Assembly (NCBI RefSeq): GCF_965228805.1
Contig: NZ_CBDDIE010000003.1
Coordinates: 496,001 to 560,000, forward strand
Origin: JASBTN01 sp965228805
GTDB lineage: Bacteria > Pseudomonadota > Alphaproteobacteria > Rhodobacterales > Rhodobacteraceae
Length of the DNA stretch: 64,000 nt
Reading direction: 5' to 3'
Positions 42,685 to 49,624 of the stretch are shown here, piece after piece (the stretch's first letter is position 1; each line of letters opens with the position of its first letter). The notes under the pieces were generated by a model. It made no database searches. It saw nothing but the letters and a program-made list of their open reading frames with translations, and was not told the origin of the DNA. Position numbers and translations under genes: made by a program.

Positions 42685-43473
42685 TCAGCTTGTGTAATGC
42701 GGGGCCTCGACATCCAGCCGCCGCCGGATCGCGTGCCATTCCAACGCGCCCTCGTAGCCGTACCAGTCGCTTGCCTCCATGTCGGCCAGGTGGCGGGCTT
42801 GCTCTGCCTCGGGAATGGTACGAATGGTCGCCCCGCCCGCCGCCGATTTCTGCACCTCCAGCTGCACCGCACAGGCCTGGTCGAGGTAGAAGGAGCGGAA
42901 GAAACACTCTCCCGCGGTGGAGCCGAAGACGAAAGCACCGTGCCAGGCTTCGACCACCGCCTTCTTGCCCCGGCCCGCCGCCAGCAGCCCCGCCAGAAAG
43001 TCGTCGGTGCATTCGAACTCGTAATCGGTGTAGCCCAGCACATCGCCGCCGCCGATCATCAGATAGGCCTGGCTGTACGGCCCAACCCCCTCGGCCTGGG
43101 CGCTGACGCCCATGATCGCCTTGGTGTGGATGTGCATGATCACGTGTTTGTCTGGCTCGGCCTCGAAGAAGAGCTTGCCGATTTCGGTCGCCGAGGGGTT
43201 CGGTTCGCCGTTCTCCGGGTTGTGGTTCACGCGGTCGAAGCCGACCTTGATCAGGTTGGAGGCCGTGACCTCCTCATGCATCCAGCCATAGTGGTGGGTG
43301 ATCAGCGCCTCCTCGCCCGGCACGCGGATCGCATGCCACTGGTTGGTCAGGTCGGTCAGCCGGTATTTCACCAGCGCATTGTAGATCGCCGCCAGCTCGC
43401 AGCGGGCCTCCCATTCGGCGTCCGAGCAGTTCTCAGGCCGCCCGCCCTGGGGCGTCGGGGTCATGACAGTCAT
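42685..43473 (-). CDS. Class II aldolase/adducin family protein
   Basis: A 262-residue protein of the class II aldolase/adducin fold. Metal-ligand histidines are in HVIMHIHTKAIMGVSAQ near residue 113 and in VEAWHGAFVFGSTAGE near residue 178; EALITHHYGWMHEEVTASNL is the N-terminal segment. Family members cleave fuculose- or ribulose-phosphates or act on dicarboxylates, but many eukaryote-like adducin homologues lack a known reaction. The substrate is not identifiable. It is divergent from the GlxA-type regulator, which may control it. Confidence 0.85.
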   Translation of the reverse strand: MTVMTPTPQGGRPENCSDAEWEARCELAAIYNALVKYRLTDLTNQWHAIRVPGEEALITHHYGWMHEEVTASNLIKVGFDRVNHNPENGEPNPSATEIGKLFFEAEPDKHVIMHIHTKAIMGVSAQAEGVGPYSQAYLMIGGGDVLGYTDYEFECTDDFLAGLLAAGRGKKAVVEAWHGAFVFGSTAGECFFRSFYLDQACAVQLEVQKSAAGGATIRTIPEAEQARHLADMEASDWYGYEGALEWHAIRRRLDVEAPHYTS

Positions 43474-43563
43474 CGCGCGTCCTCCGTGTTGACCGGTTCA
43501 GGCTAGCGGGGGCACTTGGGCTGCTCTATCCTCGAACTGCCCGAATCCATCCCGTAACTTCCC

Positions 43564-44502
43564 ATGCACGTGACTTTCCTGCTCATGCCCCGGTTTCAGA
43601 TGCTGGCCTGGGTGCTGGCGACCGAGACCCTGCGCATCGCCAACAAATGCGCGGGGCGGGAGCTGTTTTCCTGGCAGACGCTCAGCGCCACACGTGGGCC
43701 GGTTGCAGCCTCGAACGGGGCCTTGGTCACGCCAGACGGGGATTGGGACGCGCCCGCCGACCTGACGCTGATCTGTGCGGGCTATGAACCGCTGGCCGCA
43801 CTCACCCCGTCCCTGTCGGCCTGGCTGACCCGGCGGGCCCGCAGCGGCATGTTGGGCGGGCTGGACACCGGCACGATGGTACTGGCGCGGCTTGGCTTGC
43901 TGGCCGGGCACCGCGCGGTACTGCATGCGGAGGCCGAGGGGGCTTTTCGCGAGGCCTATCCGGAGATCGAGGTCAGCCCGGAGCTCTACTGCCTGGATGC
44001 AAAACGCCTGACCGCTGCGGGCGGCACGGCGACGGCGGATGCCATGCTGGCCTGGATCGAGGCCGTGACCTCCCCCGCCCTGGCCCGGGCCACCGCCGAG
44101 GCGATGGGCCATGGGCGCATCCGTCCCGGGGGCGAGCCACAGCGCGCCCGGACGCCCGCCGATCCTGTACTGGCGCGCATGCATGCGGTGATGGGGCAGA
44201 GCCTGGCCGAACCGCTGTCGCTGACCGAAATCGCCACGCGCTGCGGGGTCAGCCCGAAAGTCCTGCGCGCCCGCTGCCTGCGCCACCTGGGCTGCCTACC
44301 GCGCGACCATTACATGGCCCTGCGCCTGCGTCATGCGGACGAGCTGCTGACCAACACCACCCTGCCTGTGGGCCAGATCGCGCTCGCCTGCGGCTTTGCC
44401 ACCCCGGCCAGCTTCGCCCGCGCCTACCTGGCCCGTCGGGGCCACAGCCCCTCGGCCGCGCGCCTGCCTTCCCCTTCCGCAAGCCACTTGCAAACCCCTT
44501 GA
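43564..44502 (+). CDS. GlxA family AraC-type regulator (DJ-1/PfpI-like sensor)
   Basis: A 312-residue transcription regulator. Residues 1-165 form a DJ-1/PfpI (class I amidotransferase-like) domain, from MHVTFLLMPRFQMLAWVLAT through GMLGGLDTGTMVLARLGLLA; the nucleophile elbow has Asp-Thr-Gly where cysteine would be in peptidases, so it senses rather than hydrolyses. Residues 210-300 carry the AraC double HTH (LTEIATRCGVSPKVLRARCL; VGQIALACGFATPASFARAY). It shares a 90-nt divergent promoter region with the aldolase-like gene, its probable target. Confidence 0.9.
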   Translation: MHVTFLLMPRFQMLAWVLATETLRIANKCAGRELFSWQTLSATRGPVAASNGALVTPDGDWDAPADLTLICAGYEPLAALTPSLSAWLTRRARSGMLGGLDTGTMVLARLGLLAGHRAVLHAEAEGAFREAYPEIEVSPELYCLDAKRLTAAGGTATADAMLAWIEAVTSPALARATAEAMGHGRIRPGGEPQRARTPADPVLARMHAVMGQSLAEPLSLTEIATRCGVSPKVLRARCLRHLGCLPRDHYMALRLRHADELLTNTTLPVGQIALACGFATPASFARAYLARRGHSPSAARLPSPSASHLQTP

Positions 44503-44567
44503 GTTTCATGGAATTTTAACCACGGGTCTGCCACAAAAAGCACGTTGGCAGAGGTGGGAGTGCACGC

Positions 44568-45431
44568 ATGTATCATACCGGTCTGAAAGAGTTCCTGCGC
44601 GACGGCAAATCCGCCCTGGCCAAGGGTCCGGTTGCGATGATCTTTGCCGAGGACCTGGTCGAAGTCGACACGACCATTCGCCACCACCAGTTGGCGGGCT
44701 TTGCTCAGGTGCTGCTGTTTGCCCCCGATGAATTGAGCCTGCCCGTGGATCTGACCGACACGATCCACCGCATCCGTTACGACATGTCGCGCGAAAATGC
44801 TCTGCCCGACGCGGTCAACGCGATGATCGAGGCGGCCGAGGGGCTGTGGCTCTATTACTGCTACAACGCCGAATACCTGTTCCACCCGTTCTGCGAGACG
44901 CGGAATGTCAGCGAGATGCTGACCTTCCACACCGAAGAACGGCGCGACGCGGTGCTGACTTACGTGGTGGACCTCTATGCCGACGACCTGGACCGCTACC
45001 CGGACGCGGTGTCGCTGGAGAACGCCTGGCTGGACAAGTCCGGCTATTACGCGCTGGGGCGGCCGGATGAGAAAGGCCACCCGAAGGAACGCCAGCTCGA
45101 TTTCTTCGGCGGGCTGCGCTGGCGGTTCGAGGAACACATCCCCAAACACCGCCGCAAGATCGACCGCATCTCGCTGTTTCGCGCCCGCAAAGGGCTGCGC
45201 CTTCGCCCGGACCACACGTTCAATGACGAAGAATACAACACCTATTCCTGCCCCTGGCACCACAATGTCACCACTGCCATCGTCAGCTTCCGTACCGCCA
45301 AGGCGCTGAAATCGAACGCTGGGTCGACCTTCGACATCCACACGTTCAAATGGCACAACTCGACCGAGTTCGACTGGTCCTCGCAGCAGCTCCTGGACCT
45401 GGGACTGATGGAACCGGGGCAGTGGTTCTGA
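44568..45431 (+). CDS. Glycosyltransferase family 2-like protein
   Basis: A 287-residue cytoplasmic protein that resembles the roseobacter GT2-like proteins annotated as glycosyltransferases. The start MYHTGLKEFLRDGKSALAKG is followed by VAMIFAEDLVEVDTTIRHHQ, fitting a Rossmann nucleotide-sugar fold, and a later block is AEGLWLYYCYNAEYLFHPFC. The classical DxD is not obvious (VVDLYADDLDRYPDAV is the best candidate). The C-terminal half is rich in His, Arg and aromatic residues. A long-stem hairpin directly follows the stop. Assignment is tentative. Confidence 0.6.
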   Translation: MYHTGLKEFLRDGKSALAKGPVAMIFAEDLVEVDTTIRHHQLAGFAQVLLFAPDELSLPVDLTDTIHRIRYDMSRENALPDAVNAMIEAAEGLWLYYCYNAEYLFHPFCETRNVSEMLTFHTEERRDAVLTYVVDLYADDLDRYPDAVSLENAWLDKSGYYALGRPDEKGHPKERQLDFFGGLRWRFEEHIPKHRRKIDRISLFRARKGLRLRPDHTFNDEEYNTYSCPWHHNVTTAIVSFRTAKALKSNAGSTFDIHTFKWHNSTEFDWSSQQLLDLGLMEPGQWF

Positions 45432-45473
45432 CCGGTTAGTCACTCGGCAAGCGCCGCCCCAACTAACCGGTTT
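45431..45473 (+). terminator. 10-bp stem-loop after the GT2-like gene
   Basis: ACCGGTTAGT (45431-45440) pairs exactly with 45462-45471; inside the 21-nt loop CGGC and GCCG can also pair. TTT follows. It starts on the last base of the stop codon. Confidence 0.65.
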
Positions 45474-45567
45474 ACATCCCCGCCCTGGCCCCTATCCTGC
45501 TTGAGTCCATACGAGCACCCGGCAGGACCGGCCTCGTTCATTCATTCCAAGACAGACGAGGTATCCC

Positions 45568-45996
45568 ATGACCGAAGTAAAATCGGGCGACAAGGTGCGC
45601 ATCCATTATACCGGCAGCCTGGAAGACGGATCGGTCTTCGACAGTTCCGAAGGCCGCGATCCGCTGGAATTCACCGTGGGCTCGGGCATGGTCATCGTGG
45701 GCCTGGACCGCGAGCTGCCCGGCATGGCCGTGGGCGAGAAGAAGAAGGTCTCGATCCCTGCTGCTGACGCCTATGGCGAACATGACCCCGAAGGCCTGCT
45801 GGAAATCCCGCGCGGTGAAATCCCCGCCGAGATCCCGCTGGAAATCGGCACCCAGCTGCAGATGCGCAGCCCCGATGGCCGTGCCATGCCGGTGACCGTC
45901 GCCAAGGTCACCGACGAGACCGTGACCATGGACGCCAACCATTTCCTGGCCGGCAAGACCCTGATCTTCGACTTCGAGGTCGTCTCGGTCGGCTGA
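45568..45996 (+). CDS. FKBP-type peptidyl-prolyl isomerase (SlyD-like)
   Basis: A 142-residue cytoplasmic prolyl isomerase. The FKBP part has VRIHYTGSLEDGSVFDSSEG and GSGMVIVGLDRELPGMAVGE; an inserted flap domain (about residues 65-120, AADAYGEHDPEGLLEIPRGE) is that of SlyD/FkpA-like chaperones. It lacks the histidine-rich metal tail of E. coli SlyD. The start is the ATG at 45568. It is monocistronic, followed by repeats of GGGTGGGAG and a long hairpin. Confidence 0.92.
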   Translation: MTEVKSGDKVRIHYTGSLEDGSVFDSSEGRDPLEFTVGSGMVIVGLDRELPGMAVGEKKKVSIPAADAYGEHDPEGLLEIPRGEIPAEIPLEIGTQLQMRSPDGRAMPVTVAKVTDETVTMDANHFLAGKTLIFDFEVVSVG

Positions 45997-46058
45997 TCCC
46001 GTCCGGGGTGCCGCGGGGTGGGAGACCACGCCGTTCGCCCCGAATGCTACGCGAATTA

Positions 46059-46095
46059 GGGTGGGAGCGGCGCGCCGGACGGGCCGCTCCCACCC
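46059..46095. terminator. 13-bp perfect stem-loop after the FKBP gene
   Basis: GGGTGGGAGCGGC (46059-46071) is complementary to 46083-46095. There is no T-run on the plus strand (GAAAAATCG follows), so termination is likely but not certain. Confidence 0.6.
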
Positions 46096-46187
46096 GAAAA
46101 ATCGGTGAATTTCTGCAAAGATCACACCGGCTACGGTACGCCATCTGCCAAACCCCACCCCATCTTCGCGAAATTTTCTTTCAAAGT

Positions 46188-46206
46188 GGCGCAATATTGT
46201 TGCGCC
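46188..46206. promoter_or_regulatory. Dyad GGCGCAA-N5-TTGCGCC upstream of the tRNA-like locus
   Basis: The 7-bp arms (46188-46194, 46200-46206) are perfect. The inner 17 nt, GCGCAA-TATTG-TTGCGC, match 16 of 17 bases of the sequence at 61343-61359 in the phaB promoter. A shared dimeric regulator is the simplest reading. Confidence 0.6.
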
Positions 46207-46380
46207 AAGATCACAAGGGTTTTGATCGGACTCACCCGGTGATTGAGCGACCCATATTGGTATCGCTATCACTGACCTCCCGATCCAAGCGGAACGGACC
46301 CTAGCGGGATGAGGTCGCCCCTCACCCGGTGCGGGCGGCGCTGCCTCCCCGTATGCCAGGGCCGGAAAGCAGGCCGGGAC

Positions 46381-46453
46381 CACGATGTAGCTCAACGGGT
46401 AGAGCATCAGACTGTTAATCTGACTGTCGCGGGTTCGACTCCCGCCATCACAT
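46381..46453 (+). tRNA. tRNA-Asn(GTT)-like cloverleaf with a defective acceptor stem
   Basis: D-arm GCTC/GAGC (46390-46393, 46402-46405) with loop AACGGGTA, anticodon arm TCAGA/TCTGA (46407-46411, 46419-46423) with loop CTGTTAA (anticodon GTT), 5-nt variable loop, T-arm GCGGG/CCCGC (46429-46433, 46441-46445) with loop TTCGACT. All are perfect. The acceptor stem has only GATG/CATC (46384-46387, 46446-46449); the three outer positions would be C-A, A-C, C-A. Position 73 is T, not the G of Asn tRNAs, and no CCA follows. It is therefore probably a tRNA-like RNA rather than an aminoacylated tRNA, placed 424 nt before a Band-7 gene. Confidence 0.7.
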
Positions 46454-46534
46454 GGAAAGTGGGAAACCACCGGGGTTCGACTCCCCATGGCGTAACGCCA
46501 CCGGCTTTAGGTGCCGGACCGCCTTCCAAGCGGT
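46381..46534 (+). ncRNA. Composite tRNA-like RNA with three anticodon-type loops
   Basis: After the Asn-like cloverleaf come, in order: hairpin GTGG-GAAA-CCAC with a GNRA loop (46459-46470); a second T-arm GGGG-TTCGACT-CCCC with the identical T-loop (46472-46486); TGGCG-TAA-CGCCA (46488-46500); CCGGC-TTTAGGT-GCCGG (46501-46517), whose 7-nt loop is the canonical tRNA-Leu(TAG) anticodon loop; and ACCGC-CTTCCAA-GCGGT (46518-46534), whose loop is that of tRNA-Gly(TCC). All stems are perfect and nearly contiguous, as in a designed chain. The 3' end is unknown; the RNA could continue towards the Band-7 gene. Confidence 0.6.
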
Positions 46535-46876
46535 TCCTTTTTCGGGTTCCGGGGTTCGTCCAGCAGGGCGGGCCCGCGTCAAACACCCCTCGGGGTGCGC
46601 GACACCGGCCCCGCGCTGCTCTGGCCCTGAGCCGGAGGGGCGGATGACGGTCCCGCCACCGGGCGGCCAGGTCAGGGGCGCACGCCTCGAACCCCGCCAC
46701 CCGGTCGCGCCCCTCTCGCCGCGCCTCCCGCTCACGACCATGGCGCGGACGGGCCCCGGTTCCCTTCCTGCTCCAAACGGGGCCAACACCTGCCGCCCAT
46801 CCCGGGCGCAACCCTCTGAAATCAAAAGGAGTTCGCAGATTGCGACGACGATAGAGCAATACGAGATGGAGTGAAG
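46535..46876. other. GC-rich structured spacer between tRNA-like RNA and Band-7 gene
   Basis: No convincing gene. It holds further stems: CACCC-CTCG-GGGTG (46584-46597), CCGCGC/GCGCGG (46719-46724, 46743-46748), and GGCCCCG/CGGGGCC (46752-46758, 46778-46784). The stretch is either the rest of the RNA or a structured 5' leader of the Band-7 mRNA. GGAG at 46868 begins the ribosome site. Confidence 0.5.
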
Positions 46877-48013
46877 ATGATGCGTATGTTCGAAGAAATC
46901 CTGGGCCTTACCCGGCTCACTGTCACCGAAACCGAACGTGTCCTGGCCCTGCGCCACGGCCAGTTCGAGGCCATCCTGGGTCCGGGCGAGCACCGGATGC
47001 GGAAGCGTGGCCTGAGCACCGAACGGCATGATCTGAACGCGCTGCGTTTCACCTCCAATCTGGAGCACGCTCTGTTCCGCACCCGTGCGGACCTGGCCCG
47101 CGCCCATCTGACCGAGGTGGAGACCACCCCGGAAGAGGTCGCGGTGATCCTGCGTGACGGCCGCCCGATCCGCGTTTTGCTGCCCGACACCCGCGAGGTG
47201 TTCTGGACCGATGCGGGCCCCTGGGAGGTCGAACGCCACCCGGTCGGTGACACCCTGTCGGTCGGCACGACCCTGATGCGTCGCCTCGTGCGCGCGGGTC
47301 TGACCGGCGAGTTCAGCCTTGCGGATGTGGCCGAGGGCCATGTCGGCATGCTCAGCGTCGATGGGATCGCCAAGGGGCAGCTTGCCGCCGGGCGTCACGC
47401 CTTCTGGCGGGTTGGCCGCCGGGTCGAGGTTCGTCAGGTCGACCTGCGCCACCGCAGCCACGAGGTTGTCGGCCAGGAGGTCCTGACCCGCGACCGCGTG
47501 ACCCTGCGCCTGAACCTGACCGCGGGCTTCCGCGTGACGGATGCCGAGGTCGCGACCACGGCGGTAAAGGACTTCGAGGAAGCCCTGCACCGCGCCCTGC
47601 AGCTTGCCCTGCGCAAGACCGTGGGGGCGCTGACGCTGGACCGGCTGTTGGCCGAGAAAGCGGTGGTCGAGCCCGACCAGCTGACCCGTCTGCGCGCCGA
47701 GATGGCCGCAATCGGGATCGAGCTGGGAGAGGTCGCGTTGAAGGACGTGATCCTGCCCGGCGAGATGCGCGACATCCTGAACGCGGTGGTCGAGGCCGAG
47801 AAACAGGCCGAGGCCAGCGTCATCCGCCGCCGCGAGGAAACCAACGCCACGCGGGCGCTTTTGAACACCGCGAAACTGATGGCGGACAACCCCGTCATGC
47901 TGCGGCTGAAAGAGCTTGAGGCGCTGGAAGGCATCGCGGGCAACGTGGATCGCCTGACGATCCACAACGGCGCCCAGGGGCTCATGTCGGACCTGGTCCG
48001 GCTGAGCGACTAA
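46877..48013 (+). CDS. SPFH/Band-7 (slipin-type) protein
   Basis: A 378-residue SPFH-domain protein of the slipin type. The start is the ATG at 46877 behind GGAG. There is no N-terminal membrane helix; it begins MMRMFEEILGLTRLTVTETE and VLALRHGQFEAILGPGEHRM, a Band-7 strand set. The SPFH core (about residues 90-260) has VGQEVLTRDRVTLRLNLTAG, FRVTDAEVATTAVKDFEEAL, LRAEMAAIGIELGEVALKDV and ILPGEMRDILNAVVEAEKQA, the last matching the slipin 'LP..l...l..v..ae.ea' motif. A C-terminal coiled coil continues with SVIRRREETNATRALLNTAK. It follows a tRNA-like RNA; such Band-7/tRNA-like pairs are reported from predicted RNA-repair systems. No ligase gene is nearby. Confidence 0.85.
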   Translation: MMRMFEEILGLTRLTVTETERVLALRHGQFEAILGPGEHRMRKRGLSTERHDLNALRFTSNLEHALFRTRADLARAHLTEVETTPEEVAVILRDGRPIRVLLPDTREVFWTDAGPWEVERHPVGDTLSVGTTLMRRLVRAGLTGEFSLADVAEGHVGMLSVDGIAKGQLAAGRHAFWRVGRRVEVRQVDLRHRSHEVVGQEVLTRDRVTLRLNLTAGFRVTDAEVATTAVKDFEEALHRALQLALRKTVGALTLDRLLAEKAVVEPDQLTRLRAEMAAIGIELGEVALKDVILPGEMRDILNAVVEAEKQAEASVIRRREETNATRALLNTAKLMADNPVMLRLKELEALEGIAGNVDRLTIHNGAQGLMSDLVRLSD

Positions 48014-48018
48014 GGCAC

Positions 48019-48048
48019 GGCCCGTCCGGGAAACCGGGCGGGCCATTT
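48019..48048 (+). terminator. Terminator of the Band-7 gene
   Basis: GGCCCGTCCGG pairs with CCGGGCGGGCC (48019-48029, 48034-48044; one G-U) across a GAAA tetraloop, followed by ATTTG. It ends the transcript 6 nt after the stop. Confidence 0.75.
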
Positions 48049-48297
48049 GCGTTCACCTACGTGGGCTCGGTCAAATTCTCGAAGCTGTTTCGGCGTTTTT
48101 CGGCACAGGAAGAATTTGCACCTCAATTGAGGTAAAGAATTGAATACAAACAAATTTCCGCCCTAAACTTCCGTTTATCCGGATAAACGCCCGTGCCGTG
48201 TTGCCGTCATAAACCCGCGCCAGATGGCCAATATCTGGAAATCGTGATGCTGTCCCCCCACCGGCCGCTCCCGGCCCTGTATTGAAAGGACAGTTCC

Positions 48298-48690
48298 ATG
48301 AGATTGAAACCCTTCCTGGTGATGACCGCCACCGCCGCCCTGCTCTCGTCCACCGCGCTTGCGCAACAGGACCCGGTCGTTCAGGACATCGTCGACGGTC
48401 TGGTCGAGCGCGGCTACACCCATATCGAGGTCAAGCGCGGGATCGGACGCATCAAGGTCGAAGCCACCGGCACCACGGGCGAGATCGAGCAGGTCTATGA
48501 CACCGACGGAAATCTGCGCAAGGAAGAGGAGGTGGTCGATGGCGTCGAGACCGAGCGCACCTATGACAAGGACGGAAACGTGGTCAAGGAAGAGGTCGAG
48601 GCCGTCGACGAGGAAGAGGACGACGATGAAGATGAGGAGGAGGAGGACGACGACGACGAGGACGAAGACGACAGCGATGACGACTTCTGA
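48298..48690 (+). CDS. Small exported protein with a highly acidic tail
   Basis: A 130-residue periplasmic protein: signal peptide MRLKPFLVMTATAALLSSTA-LA, then a PepSY-like start (VVQDIVDGLVERGYTHIEVK), two imperfect repeats (VYDTDGNLRKEEEVVDG and TYDKDGNVVKEEVEAVD), and a 34-residue tail made almost only of Asp and Glu. The tail may bind calcium or other cations, or keep the protein soluble. AAAGGA precedes the ATG at 48298. It is next to, but separated by a terminator from, the Band-7 gene. Confidence 0.8.
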   Translation: MRLKPFLVMTATAALLSSTALAQQDPVVQDIVDGLVERGYTHIEVKRGIGRIKVEATGTTGEIEQVYDTDGNLRKEEEVVDGVETERTYDKDGNVVKEEVEAVDEEEDDDEDEEEEDDDDEDEDDSDDDF

Positions 48691-48813
48691 TCGTTCCCCG
48701 GCACGCCCTTCCCTGCGGAGGGCCGCTTGACTCCGCACACGCCCCACAAAGGAAAGGCCCGCCCGGGACGCCGGACAGACCATCTCGCGGGGAACGGCAA
48801 AGCCGCTTCACCC

Positions 48814-49140
48814 TCAGCTTTCGTGCAGGATCACTTCAAAGCCTTCGAACTGCGGGTGGCCCATGATCGGGCTTTCGCCGCTGCTCTTGCGCTTGCCTTC
48901 GCTGGAATGCGAGGCGCGGAACTGTTCCGACGTGGTCCAGGCCTCGAAATCCTCACGGCTGTCCCAGACCACATGGCTGGAATAGAGCCGATAACCGTCG
49001 CCCTCTGGCCCTTTCAACATGCGAAACTCGCGAAAGCCCTTCAGCTCACGGAGCTTGCTTTCGCGGTTCTGCCAGATGGCGACGAATTCGTCCTGCAGGT
49101 CCAGGCGCACCTTGAACCGGTTCATGGCAATGAAGCTCAT
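48814..49140 (-). CDS. Antibiotic biosynthesis monooxygenase (ABM) family protein
   Basis: A 108-residue ferredoxin-like-fold protein of the ABM family: MSFIAMNRFKVRLDLQDEFV, ESKLRELKGFREFRMLKGPE, YSSHVVWDSREDFEAWTTSE, and a C-terminal HPQFEGFEVILHE. Members with this FAMNRF...W...F.A.H pattern include IsdG/HmoA-type heme-degrading monooxygenases, so heme degradation is possible but unproven here. It lies alone on the minus strand between the acidic protein and DUF2237 genes. Confidence 0.8.
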   Translation of the reverse strand: MSFIAMNRFKVRLDLQDEFVAIWQNRESKLRELKGFREFRMLKGPEGDGYRLYSSHVVWDSREDFEAWTTSEQFRASHSSEGKRKSSGESPIMGHPQFEGFEVILHES

Positions 49141-49249
49141 GATTATCTCCTGTCGGATTATCGGGGGGTGGCTGGCGGTGCATCCGCGTGGCTTGGCCCG
49201 GGTCTAGCGTAGCGTGGCAGCCCGGGTCAATCGCCGGTCCATCGGCCGC

Positions 49250-49624
49250 TCAGGCGGCGTAGAGCCTCAGCACCTCCAGCGAGACCACTTCCAGAGCGCG
49301 GCCATGGGTGGCTTGCAGCACGACGCGTGGCGCGCAGCCCTCGTCATGGGCCTGCAGGAACCGCGCTGCGCAGAGGCACCAGTGATCGCCTGCCATCAGC
49401 CCCTCGAAGCCAAACTCGGGGCGCGGGGTGGTCAGGTCGTTGCCGACATATTTCGAAAACGCCAGGAACTCGTCCGTCATGATCGCGCAGACCGTGTGAT
49501 TGCCCATGTCCGCGTCACAGGTGTTGCAGAAGCCGTCGCGGAAATAGCCGGTCACCGGGTCACGGCCGCATTCGATCAGCTCACCACCCAGCACGTTGAT
49601 CGGCTTGTCCGGTTCCGGTCTCAT
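49250..49624 (-). CDS. DUF2237 family protein
   Basis: A 124-residue cytoplasmic protein matching DUF2237: VLGGELIECGRDPVTGYFRD, GFCNTCDADMGNHTVCAIMT, TPRPEFGFEGLMAGDHWCLC, ARFLQAHDEGCAPRVVLQAT. The six or more conserved cysteines suggest metal binding. Function is not known. Its start overlaps the stop of the serine hydrolase gene by 4 nt, so the two are coupled. Confidence 0.88.
   Translation of the reverse strand: MRPEPDKPINVLGGELIECGRDPVTGYFRDGFCNTCDADMGNHTVCAIMTDEFLAFSKYVGNDLTTPRPEFGFEGLMAGDHWCLCAARFLQAHDEGCAPRVVLQATHGRALEVVSLEVLRLYAA

Larger units (their letters stand above)
45997..46380. other. Gene-free leader region of the tRNA-like locus
   Basis: No gene is seen. It contains the FKBP terminator hairpin (46059-46095), a pair of GGGTGGGAG repeats 43 nt apart (46016, 46059), an AT-rich patch around 46170, and the GCGCAA-N5-TTGCGC dyad. 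The promoter of the tRNA-like RNA should lie here but I cannot place its -35 and -10 with confidence. Confidence 0.5.

Noticed and set aside
46180..46210. Sigma-54 promoter (TGGC...TTGC) for the tRNA-like locus, as in rtc operons
   Set aside because: The GG and GC elements are two nucleotides too far apart; the sequence is better explained as a dyad.
46381..46453. Ordinary functional tRNA-Asn
   Set aside because: Acceptor stem has only four pairs, the discriminator is T, and further isolated tRNA arms follow directly; a normal tRNA gene would have seven pairs. Kept as tRNA-like.
46448..46874. Open frames on both strands across the tRNA-like region
   Set aside because: They lack ribosome sites and read through RNA arms; the peptides are typical GC-rich noise.
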